Shown: positions 1 through 7,341, counted from the stretch's first letter. The stretch: 64,000 nucleotides of DNA from Actinophytocola gossypii (GCF_025165815.1 NZ_JAFFZE010000028.1:32946-96945); one strand, 5' to 3'. Numbers and translations are program-made. Notes: a model not told the origin generated them from the letters alone.

Positions 1-292
1 CGTGCCGCTCGCCGAAGCCCACCGATCCGGCGGCGCCGACTGGACCGAGGGCGAGCGGGAGCGGTTCGCCAACGACCCCGCCAACCTCGTCGCCGCGTCC
101 GCATCGTCGAACACGGCCAAGGGCGACGGTGACCCGACCCGGTGGAAGCCGGACAACGTCGCCGAGTGGTGCGGCTACGCCACCGCCTACATCACCACCA
201 AACACACCTACCGCCTGTCGGTCGACCGCCGCGAGCGGGACGCGCTCGCCGCGATGCTCGCCACCTGCACCGAACAGGGCGGTGGTGCCTGA
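1..292 (+). CDS. HNH endonuclease family protein, C-terminal part (5' end outside window)
   Basis: Only the last 96 codons are present; codons are in phase from base 2. The fragment opens with VPLAEAHRSG and continues with NLVAASASSNTAKGDGDP and a P-x-W spacing. This is the layout that follows the DHVVPLAEA motif in DUF1524/GmrSD-C type HNH nucleases, so the catalytic Asp-His would sit just left of the window. Such nucleases are common in actinophages and AICEs. The stop overlaps the next start (TGATG), so it is cotranscribed with the downstream element genes. Family call is confident; the specific role (anti-host, mobility or repair) cannot be seen. Confidence 0.8.
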   Translation, partial: VPLAEAHRSGGADWTEGERERFANDPANLVAASASSNTAKGDGDPTRWKPDNVAEWCGYATAYITTKHTYRLSVDRRERDALAAMLATCTEQGGGA

Positions 293-1011
293 TGTGCCGC
301 AAACACCGCCGCTGCCACGGCCCGAGCACCAGCAAAGCCGCCGCCGCGCAACGAGCCCGCGCCTACCGCGCCCGACGCCGCCAGGCAGCCACCCCAACAC
401 CAGACACCGCTACCAGCGACCAACCCAGCACCCAGGAGGCCACCGCGCCCACCTCGGTGCCCACCGACCAGCAACCCGACACCGGGGACGTGACGCCCAC
501 CGCGAGCGCGCAGAGAGACGCTGAGACACGAGCGGAACTCAAGCAGCGCAAGAAGCCCAAGCCCGCCGGTCGTGGTGCCGGGGTTGGGCCGGTCACCGGG
601 GAAGGCAACCTCACCCTCGTCTCCCCGCAGGAACCGGTGCACATCTCCATCTGCGGACCCAACGGCACGCCCGAAGTGGTGGGGGACGTGACGCCCACCG
701 AACCCACCGAACCCCATGCGCGCCAAGGGGACGTGACGGATCGTCCGCGCCCCGAGAACCGCAGCCGCGCCGCCGCGGCGAGCCGGGACCGGGCGCGAGC
801 AGCGCGCGACGCGCACCGACGCGCCGCCCGTCGCGCTGACCGCCGCCGCGCTGCCGGACCAGGCGACGTCATCGGCAACGGCAACATCATCGTCACCCGC
901 GGCGGTGGTCAGAACACACCGCACGCCGTGACCGGCGACAACCGCATCGTCATCAACGGCAGGGACGTGACACCTCACCGCCCCGCACGGGACAACCGGG
1001 GTGATGCCTGA
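292..1011 (+). CDS. Hypothetical basic, repeat-rich protein of the integrative element
   Basis: 239 residues, starting at the ATG that overlaps the preceding TGA. The N terminus is a Cys/His/Arg-rich patch (MCRKHRRCHG), followed by an Ala/Arg-rich helix, a Pro/Thr-rich linker and a very basic Arg/Ala stretch around residues 160-190. The C terminus has Gly/Asn-rich segments (GDVIGNGNIIV). The tetrapeptide GDVT or RDVT recurs four times, each encoded by a near-identical GGGACGTGAC block (484, 682, 727, 962). I recognise no family. A basic, low-complexity protein inside an operon with a methylase could be nucleic-acid binding, but this is a guess from composition. Confidence 0.6.
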   Translation: MCRKHRRCHGPSTSKAAAAQRARAYRARRRQAATPTPDTATSDQPSTQEATAPTSVPTDQQPDTGDVTPTASAQRDAETRAELKQRKKPKPAGRGAGVGPVTGEGNLTLVSPQEPVHISICGPNGTPEVVGDVTPTEPTEPHARQGDVTDRPRPENRSRAAAASRDRARAARDAHRRAARRADRRRAAGPGDVIGNGNIIVTRGGGQNTPHAVTGDNRIVINGRDVTPHRPARDNRGDA

Positions 1012-1880
1012 TGAGCGCGAGGACAACCACACGCGTCGTGCCAGCCGGCGGGACCGACGCGTCGCGGGAGGCCTGGCACGACGCGTCGTGTGTCGACGAA
1101 CCGCTGCAGACACGACGCGTGTGCGCATGGTGCCACGGGCCGATCCCGTCAGGTGCGCGTCGGGACGCGGTGTGCTGCTCGGTGCGATGCCGGCAGGCGC
1201 GGCACCGGTTCAGCCGCACCATGCAACGCGGTCCCGCGCAAGCCGTCGACCCCGGCCGCCCGCTACGCCTCGCGTACGCCGATCCGCCCTACCCGGGCAA
1301 GGCGCACTTGTATCGCGGACACCCGGACTACGCCGGGGAGGTCGATCACGCTGACCTGATCCGTCGCCTGTCGACCTACGACGGATGGGCGCTATCCACC
1401 TCCGCCGCCGCGCTGCCGGCCGTGCTCGCGCTCTGCCCGCCCGGGATCCGCGTTGCAGCGTGGCACAGGGGGGAACGCCCGGCCGCGAGCCGGTGGCCGC
1501 TCAACGCGTGGGAACCGGTGATCTACCACGGCGGTCGGCCGGGTGACCCGTCGCGTGACGCCGGCGCGACCCGACGCGTGGACTCCCTTGTGCACGGCGT
1601 GTCCCCGATGACCACCCTGCCGGGACGGGTGATCGGCGCCAAACCGGCAGCGTTCTGCCGCTGGCTGTTCGACCTGCTCGGCGCCGCAGCTGGCGACTCC
1701 TTCGATGACCTGTTCCCCGGTTCCGGTGCCGTCACCCGCGCCTGGCACGCCTTCACCGACCCGTCACGTCAGGTCCTACACGACACGTCGCGTCCCGCCG
1801 TGGTGGCACACGACGCGTCGCGTGTCGACCGGGGCGTCGACACGCGACGCCTCCCGGACACCGAACGGAGGACAGCGTGA
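1011..1880 (+). CDS. DNA methyltransferase (DPPY type, permuted) with N-terminal zinc-ribbon
   Basis: 289 residues; ATG overlaps the upstream TGA. Residues 38-66 hold a zinc-ribbon-like CxxC...CCxxxC followed by RQARHR. ADPPYPG at 90-96 is the catalytic motif IV of N6-adenine (or N4-cytosine) methylases. FDDLFPGSGAV at 231-241 matches the SAM-binding FxGxG motif I. Motif IV before motif I is the beta-class order. The target-recognition part is short. Both termini (residues 5-37 and 250-289) and a stretch near 180-190 are built of DASR/TRRV-like sequence encoded by the ACGCGTCG repeat family, so the ends look like repeat-derived extensions. Likely self-modification of the element. The catalytic call is firm; the specificity is unknown. 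Confidence 0.8.
   Translation: MSARTTTRVVPAGGTDASREAWHDASCVDEPLQTRRVCAWCHGPIPSGARRDAVCCSVRCRQARHRFSRTMQRGPAQAVDPGRPLRLAYADPPYPGKAHLYRGHPDYAGEVDHADLIRRLSTYDGWALSTSAAALPAVLALCPPGIRVAAWHRGERPAASRWPLNAWEPVIYHGGRPGDPSRDAGATRRVDSLVHGVSPMTTLPGRVIGAKPAAFCRWLFDLLGAAAGDSFDDLFPGSGAVTRAWHAFTDPSRQVLHDTSRPAVVAHDASRVDRGVDTRRLPDTERRTA
1028..1851. repeat. Repeat family A: palindromic CACGACGCGTCGTG-like elements inside the methylase gene
   Basis: About nine copies or near copies: 1029-1040, 1055-1065, 1077-1090 (a perfect 14-bp palindrome), 1110-1123, about 1548-1559, about 1571-1580, 1778-1794, 1807-1830 and 1834-1851. Most share the core ACGCGT or CGTCGCG with flanking ACAC/GTGT. Copies are read in different frames (HDASC, QTRRV, TTRVV), so the conservation is in the DNA rather than the peptide. 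They crowd at the first 120 and last 110 bases of the gene. A further half element recurs at 4411, inside the 140-bp direct repeat. Confidence 0.7.
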
Positions 1881-1970
1881 GCACCTCACCCACCCGCGCC
1901 CTACACCCCGTCCCGGCCCCGCCCGGAACGGCGGACGCGGTGGACCGACGCCGAACTGATGCGCGAGGAG
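1831..1970 (+). repeat. Direct repeat, copy 1 (140 bp)
   Basis: This stretch reappears at 4411-4549 with a single difference, one extra C in a run of four C near 1920. It covers the 3' end of the methylase gene, the ribosome binding site and what would be the first 30 codons of the RepA-like ATPase. In this copy the extra base shifts the frame, so the reading runs into an unrelated peptide and the DUF4417 gene then starts at its own ATG at 1979. Copy 1 is therefore a non-coding duplicate of a gene start. Confidence 0.9.
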
Positions 1971-1978
1971 GTAGCGGC

Positions 1979-2764
1979 ATGAGCACCGCGCCCACCGCTT
2001 CCCCAGCACCACCCCAACCGAGCAGGCTCGCCGGGACCGGGCCGGTGCTGGAGTTGGGTGCCACGAAGTCCTCCCACCGCTGGGGCGAGATGCCCGGAGG
2101 GTGGGACCGGCTCAACACCCGCGCCCTGTTCGCCTCGAACAACGAGTGGGGCATCCCCGACCTGCCGGCCGCCACAGTCGAGCCTGCTCGGTTGGTGGCC
2201 TACAGCTCCCGCGCCGAGTGCCTCGCCGCCGCCGGCCGCCGCGAGCGGACCGGGCAGCGGGACGCGGTCCACTTCTTCCTGGACGACTACCGCTTCGAGA
2301 CCGTGTGGACCAAACCCGAGCGCGGCCTGTCCCGGTGCTGCTCGGTTGGTGCCGCGCTCACGCCGGACTTCTCGCTGTGGCGGGACATGCCGCTGGTGAT
2401 GCAGCTGTGGCAGGTCTACCGCTCCCGCTGGTGCGGCGCCTGGCTCCTCGCCCACGGCATCCCGGTCGTGCCCACCGTGTCCTGGTCCACACCAGACACC
2501 TACCACCCCCGGACCGGGTTCGCGTTCGCCGGTATCCCCACCGGGTCGGTGGTCGCCGTGTCGACCGTGGGTACCTGGCGCGACCCCGAAGCCCGCGCCC
2601 TGTTCACCGCCGGCTACGCCGCCATGCTCGACCAACTCCGCCCGTCGACCGTGCTCGTGTACGGCAAACCCCCAACCGAGCAGGCTCCCGCCGGGACGCG
2701 GGTGCGGTGCTACCCGTCCCGCTGGGACAAGCCCCACAGCACGACCGGCGGGGGTGACCGGTGA
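1979..2764 (+). CDS. DUF4417 domain-containing protein
   Basis: 261 residues. The ATG at 1979 has GAGGAGGT six bases upstream and is preferred over the in-frame GTG at 1877, which lies in the 140-bp duplicated segment. Family hallmarks are visible in order: FFLDDYRFETVW, LTPDFSLWRDMP, LWQVYRSRW, VVPTVSWS, GIPTGSVVAVSTVGT and the C-terminal PSTVLVYGKP. DUF4417 proteins are typical cargo of phages and integrative elements; their biochemical role is not established to my knowledge. The stop overlaps the next start. The gene carries four of the five copies of the CCAACCGAGCAG repeat, two direct and two inverted. Confidence 0.85.
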   Translation: MSTAPTASPAPPQPSRLAGTGPVLELGATKSSHRWGEMPGGWDRLNTRALFASNNEWGIPDLPAATVEPARLVAYSSRAECLAAAGRRERTGQRDAVHFFLDDYRFETVWTKPERGLSRCCSVGAALTPDFSLWRDMPLVMQLWQVYRSRWCGAWLLAHGIPVVPTVSWSTPDTYHPRTGFAFAGIPTGSVVAVSTVGTWRDPEARALFTAGYAAMLDQLRPSTVLVYGKPPTEQAPAGTRVRCYPSRWDKPHSTTGGGDR

Positions 2765-3446
2765 TGGGCGGCAGAGGAAGCAAGGGACGGCCACGCGGTG
2801 GCGGCATGAGCCAGGAACCGCAGCCGCTCACGCTCGCCAGCGAGTTCCCGACAGACGACCCGTTGCTGCCGCCGGACGCCACATTCCGGCCCGAAGACCA
2901 CACCGACCCGGAGGTCGAGCGCGACGACGACGAGCTACCGCCCGCGCTGGAGCGGCTCCTCGCCCGCGACGACACGCAGGCACCGGACACCACCCCACCC
3001 GAGCACGACCACACCGAGCGCGCGACAGCACAGGAACGGGTTCGGACCATGCCCGACCCAGGCAACTACCTCCCGGACCTGCAACCACCGACCTACACCG
3101 AACCACCACCCAGCACCGAAGCCGAAATCACCGCCCACATCCTCGACCGAGCCCGGTCCCTCGACCGCGACGGCCGCGACTACATCAACCTGGCCAACCT
3201 CCGCTCGATGCTCCACCCCGGACTCGACCGCAGCACCGTCGATGCCGTCCTGCGACGCATGAGCAACCGCCGGGAGGCGAACTTCACCGCCGACGACTAC
3301 GCCTTCACCAAGCCGCAAGCAGTCCGCGACGCCGCACTACGGATGGGCAACCAAGACAACCACTGGATCAACCTCGGCTAACGCCACCCACCGATCGACC
3401 ATCCACAGTGGAGGACAACAGTGACTAACACCAACCGAGCAGGCTC
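2014..3446. repeat. Repeat family B: 16-mer CCAACCGAGCAGGCTC in all reading frames
   Basis: Exact copies at 2014-2029, 2672-2687 and 3431-3446 on the plus strand and at 2180-2195 on the minus strand; a 12-base core copy lies inverted near 2338-2349. The three plus-strand copies are read in three different codon phases, as QPSRL, PTEQA and TNRAG, and the inverted one as EPARL. This excludes peptide-level selection. All copies sit between the two 140-bp direct repeats, mostly close to gene starts or ends. Confidence 0.85.
2764..3381 (+). CDS. Hypothetical protein of the integrative element
   Basis: 205 residues, ATG at 2764 overlapping the previous stop (TGATG). Residues 1-20 are Gly/Arg-rich; residues 20-125 are acidic, Pro/Asp/Glu-rich and probably disordered. 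The C-terminal 80 residues look folded: ITAHILDRARSLDRDGRDYINLANLRSMLHPGLDRSTVDAVLRRM resembles a small winged-helix or helical bundle. I recognise no named family. Its place directly before the primase suggests a replication or regulatory accessory of the element, by context only. Confidence 0.6.
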   Translation: MGGRGSKGRPRGGGMSQEPQPLTLASEFPTDDPLLPPDATFRPEDHTDPEVERDDDELPPALERLLARDDTQAPDTTPPEHDHTERATAQERVRTMPDPGNYLPDLQPPTYTEPPPSTEAEITAHILDRARSLDRDGRDYINLANLRSMLHPGLDRSTVDAVLRRMSNRREANFTADDYAFTKPQAVRDAALRMGNQDNHWINLG

Positions 3447-4404
3447 CGGGTCGGCCGCGTCCAACACGGCCGCTCTGCTGACCGCCGCGCTGGACGCCGC
3501 CTCGCGTGGCTGGCACGTGTTCCCGTTGCGTCCGGGCACCAAGAAGTACCCGGCCTTGCACGGCAAGGAGAACTGCACCGACACCGGGCCGTGCGCGAAC
3601 GGGCACGTCGGGTGGGAGCAGCGGGCTACAACCGACCCTGGCCGCATCCGCGCCGCCTGGTCACGAGCCCCGTACAACATCGGAATCGCGACCGGCCCGT
3701 CCGGTCTGGTCGTGGTCGACCTCGACACCGACAAGGGTGATGCCCCGCCGCCGCCATGGAACCTGCCCGGCGTGCGGGACGGGCAAGACGTGCTCGCGGT
3801 GCTCGCCGAACACCATGGCCAGCCTGTGCCGGTCGACACGTTTACTGCCGCCACTCCGTCTGGCGGGGTGCACCTCTACTTCCGCGCACCATCCGGAGTG
3901 GAGCTACGCAGCACAGTGGGAGACAAGGGCAAGGGCATCGGATGGCGAGTCGATACCCGCGCGCACGGCGGCTACCTTGTCGCACCCGGGTCGGTGGTGG
4001 CTCGGGGCGCCTACCGGATCGTCGTGGACCGCGAGCCGGCGCCGCTGCCCGCATGGCTGGTCGACCTGTTGCGACCCGCGCCGCGACCGCCACGCTCAAC
4101 CCGACCGGTCTCGGTCGGGTCGTCGCGGCGCTCGCGGTACCTGGAGGCCGCCGTGCGCATGGAGTGTCAGCACGTGGAACAAGCCCGGAACGGGCAGCGC
4201 AACGCCAGCCTCTACGCCGCCGCGTGCGCGCTTGGCCAGCTCGTCGCCGGAGGCGCGCTCGCCGAAGGGGACGTGACAGCCGCTCTGCTCACCGCCGCCG
4301 GCCGCCACATCGCCGTTGGCGCCTACCCCGAGTCCCAAGCCCGCGCAACGATCCGCTCCGGCCTCGCCAAGGGCGGCGCCATCCGACGCCGAAAGGTCGC
4401 CTGA
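3421..4404 (+). CDS. Bifunctional DNA primase/polymerase (prim-pol)
   Basis: 327 residues, GTG start with GGAGG six bases upstream. Residues 18-215 are the archaeo-eukaryotic primase fold. GWHVFPLRPGTKKP-like entry is at 30-44, the first catalytic acidic pair is VVDLDTD (D100, D102), SGGVHLYF (H151) gives the nucleotide-binding His, and DTRAHGGYLVAPGS carries the third acidic region. The C terminus is helical, with the repeat-derived EGDVTAA. In AICEs this enzyme type starts autonomous replication of the excised element, together with the ATPase encoded next. Copy 5 of repeat B lies within the first ten codons. Confidence 0.9.
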   Translation: MTNTNRAGSGSAASNTAALLTAALDAASRGWHVFPLRPGTKKYPALHGKENCTDTGPCANGHVGWEQRATTDPGRIRAAWSRAPYNIGIATGPSGLVVVDLDTDKGDAPPPPWNLPGVRDGQDVLAVLAEHHGQPVPVDTFTAATPSGGVHLYFRAPSGVELRSTVGDKGKGIGWRVDTRAHGGYLVAPGSVVARGAYRIVVDREPAPLPAWLVDLLRPAPRPPRSTRPVSVGSSRRSRYLEAAVRMECQHVEQARNGQRNASLYAAACALGQLVAGGALAEGDVTAALLTAAGRHIAVGAYPESQARATIRSGLAKGGAIRRRKVA

Positions 4405-4410
4405 TGCACA

Positions 4411-4549
4411 GGGGCGTCGACACGCGACGCCTCCCGGACACCGAACGGAGGACAGCGTGAGCACCTCACCCACCCGCGCCCTACACCCCGTCCCGGCCCG
4501 CCCGGAACGGCGGACGCGGTGGACCGACGCCGAACTGATGCGCGAGGAG
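4411..4549 (+). repeat. Direct repeat, copy 2 (139 bp)
   Basis: Same sequence as 1831-1970 minus one C. Here the frame is intact: the segment supplies the Shine-Dalgarno sequence (GGAGGACAG), the GTG start at 4457 and the first 31 codons of the RepA-like ATPase. The bases before it differ (4410 versus 1830), which sets a sharp left edge; the right edge is equally sharp (TTCCCG here, GTAGCG in copy 1). Confidence 0.9.
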
Positions 4550-5515
4550 TTCCCGCCCGTGCGGTGGGCCGTGCCCGGCCTGCTCTCCGAGGGCCTGAAC
4601 CTGCTCGCCGGGGCGCCGAAGTTGGGCAAGTCGTGGCTGAGCTTGGGTCTCGGCGCCGACATCGCCAATGGTGACCCCGCACTCGGCGGCATCGAGGTCG
4701 AGCGCGGGCCGGTCCTCTACTGCGCGCTCGAGGACACCGGCTGCCGGCTCCAACGGCGCCGCCGGCAGATGCTCGCCGCCGGAGGGCGGGCCGCCAACCT
4801 GCTCACCCTGGAAACCGCCTGCCCCACCATGACGGCCGGCGGGGACGCCGTCATCGTGGACTGGCTCAACGAGAACCCCGGCGCCCGGCTGGTCATCATC
4901 GACACCTTCGAGAAGATGCGCGGCGCCACCGCCCCCGGCATCTCCGCCTACGCCGCCGACTACGCCGCCGCCTCCCGGTTCAAGGTCATCGCCGACACCT
5001 ACGGCGTGCCGTTCCTGCTCATCCACCACGTCCGCAAGCAAGGCGCCGAGGACTGGCAAGACCTCGTGTCCGGCACCAACGGGCTTACCGGCGCCGCCGA
5101 CGCCACGCTGGTGCTCCAGCGCTCCCGTGGACAGGCGGACGGGGTTCTGCACGTCACCGGCCGCGACGTCGAGGAAACCGACTACGCGATGAGCTTCGAC
5201 CCGCGCTCCGGTGCCTGGACCAAACTCGACGGCCCGGCCGGTGACTACGAACTCGGCGACACCCGCGCGGACCTCATCCGCCTCGTGCGCGACTACCCCG
5301 GCAGCAAACCCGCCGACCTGGCCAAAGCGCTCGACAAGCCCGCCGCCACCATCCGGAAAACCCTCGCGCGCATGGCCGACAAGGGCCAACTCCGCGTGAC
5401 GCCCGGCGGCGCCTACTACCCACCCGAACCGAGTGACACCCCCGGTGACCCGTCACCGGTGTCACACCTGTCACTCAGTCACTCCACCCCCTCTGACCAG
5501 GGAGAACACCTGTGA
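4457..5515 (+). CDS. RepA-like AAA family ATPase (replicative helicase type)
   Basis: 352 residues; GTG start behind GGAGGACAGC. The RecA-like core has Walker A GAPKLGKSW near residues 52-60, Walker B LVIIDTF near 142-148, and LLIHHVRKQ as the sensor/arginine strand. This matches the AAA_25 group found in plasmid RepA helicases. The C terminus (about residues 265-315) is a winged-helix unit: PADLAKALDKPAATIRKTLARM. With prim-pol immediately upstream it forms the element's replication pair. The last 80 bases are packed with GTGAC/GTCAC pentamers. The GTG of the next gene overlaps its stop (GTGA). Confidence 0.85.
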   Translation: MSTSPTRALHPVPARPERRTRWTDAELMREEFPPVRWAVPGLLSEGLNLLAGAPKLGKSWLSLGLGADIANGDPALGGIEVERGPVLYCALEDTGCRLQRRRRQMLAAGGRAANLLTLETACPTMTAGGDAVIVDWLNENPGARLVIIDTFEKMRGATAPGISAYAADYAAASRFKVIADTYGVPFLLIHHVRKQGAEDWQDLVSGTNGLTGAADATLVLQRSRGQADGVLHVTGRDVEETDYAMSFDPRSGAWTKLDGPAGDYELGDTRADLIRLVRDYPGSKPADLAKALDKPAATIRKTLARMADKGQLRVTPGGAYYPPEPSDTPGDPSPVSHLSLSHSTPSDQGEHL

Positions 5516-5544
5516 CACCTCCAGTGACACCCAGGCCCGGTCAC
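5433..5544. repeat. Repeat family D: nine GTGAC/GTCAC pentamers in 112 bp at the ATPase/excisionase junction
   Basis: GTGAC at 5433, 5445, 5512 and 5524; GTCAC at 5452, 5461, 5470, 5478 and 5540. Several are spaced 9 bases apart (5452, 5461, 5470). They are read in more than one frame across the end of the ATPase and the start of the excisionase gene. The GTG start codon of the excisionase is itself one copy. Spaced copies next to a replication ATPase resemble iterons, but a role as origin is not shown. Confidence 0.65.
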
Positions 5545-5850
5545 GCTGTGGACCGACTGCCCGCCGACCCGCCGGTTCTTTACACGACGGAGGAAGCCGC
5601 GGACATCCTCCGTGTGCGCAAGGGCTGGCTCGAACGGCAGGCCGCCGCGCGGAAAATCCCCTTTTCGTTGCTGGGTGGGTGTTACCGCTTCACCGCGCGG
5701 CACCTGAACGAGATCGTGCACATCTTCGAGCCGGGACCAAACTCGCCGACGCCGAATCCGCCGAGCGATACGACTCGGCGGCGAGCCAACACCAGCGTCA
5801 GCAGAACAACGAGTCAGCTCCGAGCCAAGCCTCGTGCGCGGGCGGCCTGA
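5512..5850 (+). CDS. Excisionase-type helix-turn-helix protein (Xis)
   Basis: 112 residues. The MerR/excisionase-like DNA-binding domain is at residues 23-68: LYTTEEAADILRVRKGWLERQ, then the wing IPFSLLGGCYRFTARHLNEIV. N- and C-terminal tails are Pro/Ser/Arg-rich. Position directly before the integrase and after the replication ATPase is the rep-xis-int order of pSAM2-like elements. It would favour excision by bending the attachment DNA. GTG start overlaps the previous stop by four bases. Confidence 0.85.
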   Translation: MTPPVTPRPGHAVDRLPADPPVLYTTEEAADILRVRKGWLERQAAARKIPFSLLGGCYRFTARHLNEIVHIFEPGPNSPTPNPPSDTTRRRANTSVSRTTSQLRAKPRARAA

Positions 5851-5874
5851 CCATTCGTCGAAAGGAACCTACAA

Positions 5875-7293
5875 GTGGCGTACGCGGAAAAGCGCGGAAA
5901 CCTGTGGCGCGCCCGGTGGCGTGGCCCTGATGGCACGTTGGAGGGCTTGTCCGGGTTCGAAACCAAGACGGATGCGGTCGACTACGGCCGAGACCGGGAA
6001 GCCGAGATTCGGAAGGGTACCTACGTCGACCCACGCGCTGGCAGTATCACGTTGACCGAGTGGGTGAACGACTGGTTTCCCTCTCTGGACCTTGAGCCCA
6101 CCACGCTGAGCAATTATCGATACATGATCGAGTATCATATCCTGCCCGCGTTCGGTCAGCGCGCGCTCAATACGCTGACCACGCACGAGATCGCCAAGTG
6201 GGAGAAACAGCTCAGGGGAAGTGGCCTGTCCCAGCGTACGGCGGCCGGTGCGCGATCCACCCTGACGACAGTTCTCGCCGACGCGATCCCGCGTCACATC
6301 CAGAGCAACCCGTCAGAACGCAAACGGGGGAAGGGACGGAAGGGGCAAGGGCGGATCGCTCGCATCGAGAAGCAGGAAAAGGGGTGGACGTCGCCAACGC
6401 AAGCGCTACATCTCGCGGAGCGTGCTGCCGTGCTGTCCGGGTTCGAAACCGACTTCACCATGACCATCACGATCGCCTACACGGCAATGCGGTGGGGTGA
6501 GGCTCTGGGGTTGGCGCCAGATCGAGTCCATGGTGATGCTGTGGACGTCCACTGGAAACTCTACGAACTCGACGGGCACTTCTACCGGGGGCGCCCGAAG
6601 GACGGCTCGATGCGTACGATCGACCTGCCGAACTTCCTGGGCAAGATCCTGGCGGAGCATCTGGAGAAAGCGGCGCGGTTCGCCTGTACATGCCGGTACC
6701 CCGAAGGGGCAGACAGCGATATCCCCTGGTGCACGGGAGCTGAATACGTGTTTCTCGGCGGACGGGGTGGACACTTTCGGCGGTCGAACTACGGCGCGCG
6801 CTTCTTCCGTCCGGCGGCTGATGGTGTGTACCCGGAACGGAATGGAACTCGCCCGCGAGCGCGCATGCCCGTCCTCGTCGACCAGGCGCACCCGTGGCCG
6901 GGCAAGCTCGTGCCGCCGTGGCCGTACGCGGATGCGCAGATGCCCGTCTACGAGCCACCCGGCGGGCGGGGCCGGCCGCGGCCAGGGGGCGCAACGAGGT
7001 TCGCGTCCTGGCTGCCGATCCAGCCGGGCCTGACGCCCCACGGGTTGCGCCACGGGCACCAGACCTGGATGGACGAGGCCGGCATCCCCTACCCGCTCCA
7101 GGCAGAGCGCATGGGCCACGAGGTACCCGGCATGCGAGGTGTCTACAGCCACGTCAGCGCGAGTATGCGCGAGGCGCTCAAGAGCGCGCTCCAGGCCATG
7201 TGGGAGCAGTCCCTGACGGAACGACTCCGGATCTCGACGCGGTCGGCGGTGCCCATCCTGGACCGACTTCTACGCGAGCACCGGGGAGCCTGA
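5875..7293 (+). CDS. int: Tyrosine site-specific integrase
   Basis: 472 residues; GTG start after AAGGAAC. The N terminus (1-55) is an arm-binding AP2-like domain (WRARWRGPDGT). A SAM-like core-binding domain follows (55-160), then the catalytic domain. R206 (TAMRWGEAL), H389-x-x-R392 (PHGLRHGH), H415 (RMGH) and nucleophile Y424 (GVYSHVS) complete the active site. An insertion at 270-345 carries C271, C273 and C286, possibly a zinc knuckle. It integrates the element into the tRNA-His gene 99 bp downstream. Local GC is lower than in the flanking genes. Confidence 0.95.
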   Translation: MAYAEKRGNLWRARWRGPDGTLEGLSGFETKTDAVDYGRDREAEIRKGTYVDPRAGSITLTEWVNDWFPSLDLEPTTLSNYRYMIEYHILPAFGQRALNTLTTHEIAKWEKQLRGSGLSQRTAAGARSTLTTVLADAIPRHIQSNPSERKRGKGRKGQGRIARIEKQEKGWTSPTQALHLAERAAVLSGFETDFTMTITIAYTAMRWGEALGLAPDRVHGDAVDVHWKLYELDGHFYRGRPKDGSMRTIDLPNFLGKILAEHLEKAARFACTCRYPEGADSDIPWCTGAEYVFLGGRGGHFRRSNYGARFFRPAADGVYPERNGTRPRARMPVLVDQAHPWPGKLVPPWPYADAQMPVYEPPGGRGRPRPGGATRFASWLPIQPGLTPHGLRHGHQTWMDEAGIPYPLQAERMGHEVPGMRGVYSHVSASMREALKSALQAMWEQSLTERLRISTRSAVPILDRLLREHRGA

Positions 7294-7341
7294 TCCGGGA
7301 GCCCGCTCCCAATCCGCTCCCAGAATCGGACACCGAACGGC

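Larger units (their letters stand above)
484..4276 (+). repeat. Dispersed short repeat family C, core GGGACGTGAC
   Basis: Five copies are visible at 484-495, 682-693, 727-738, 962-971 and 4267-4276. The first two share 19 identical bases (484-502 and 682-700). All five are read in the same codon phase as Gly/Arg-Asp-Val-Thr, so unlike families A and B this one could be kept by protein-level selection. Four copies are in the repeat-rich gene at 292-1011; the fifth is 3.3 kb away, near the end of the prim-pol gene. Confidence 0.6.

Noticed and set aside
1028..1851. ACGCGTCG cluster as a rho-independent terminator set or tRNA-like structures
   Set aside because: Elements are short palindromes within a continuous reading frame with a full methylase motif set; they occur at gene starts as well as ends.
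5433..5544. GTGAC/GTCAC array as a CRISPR
   Set aside because: Units are only five bases, spacing is irregular and they lie inside two coding genes; no cas genes are present.
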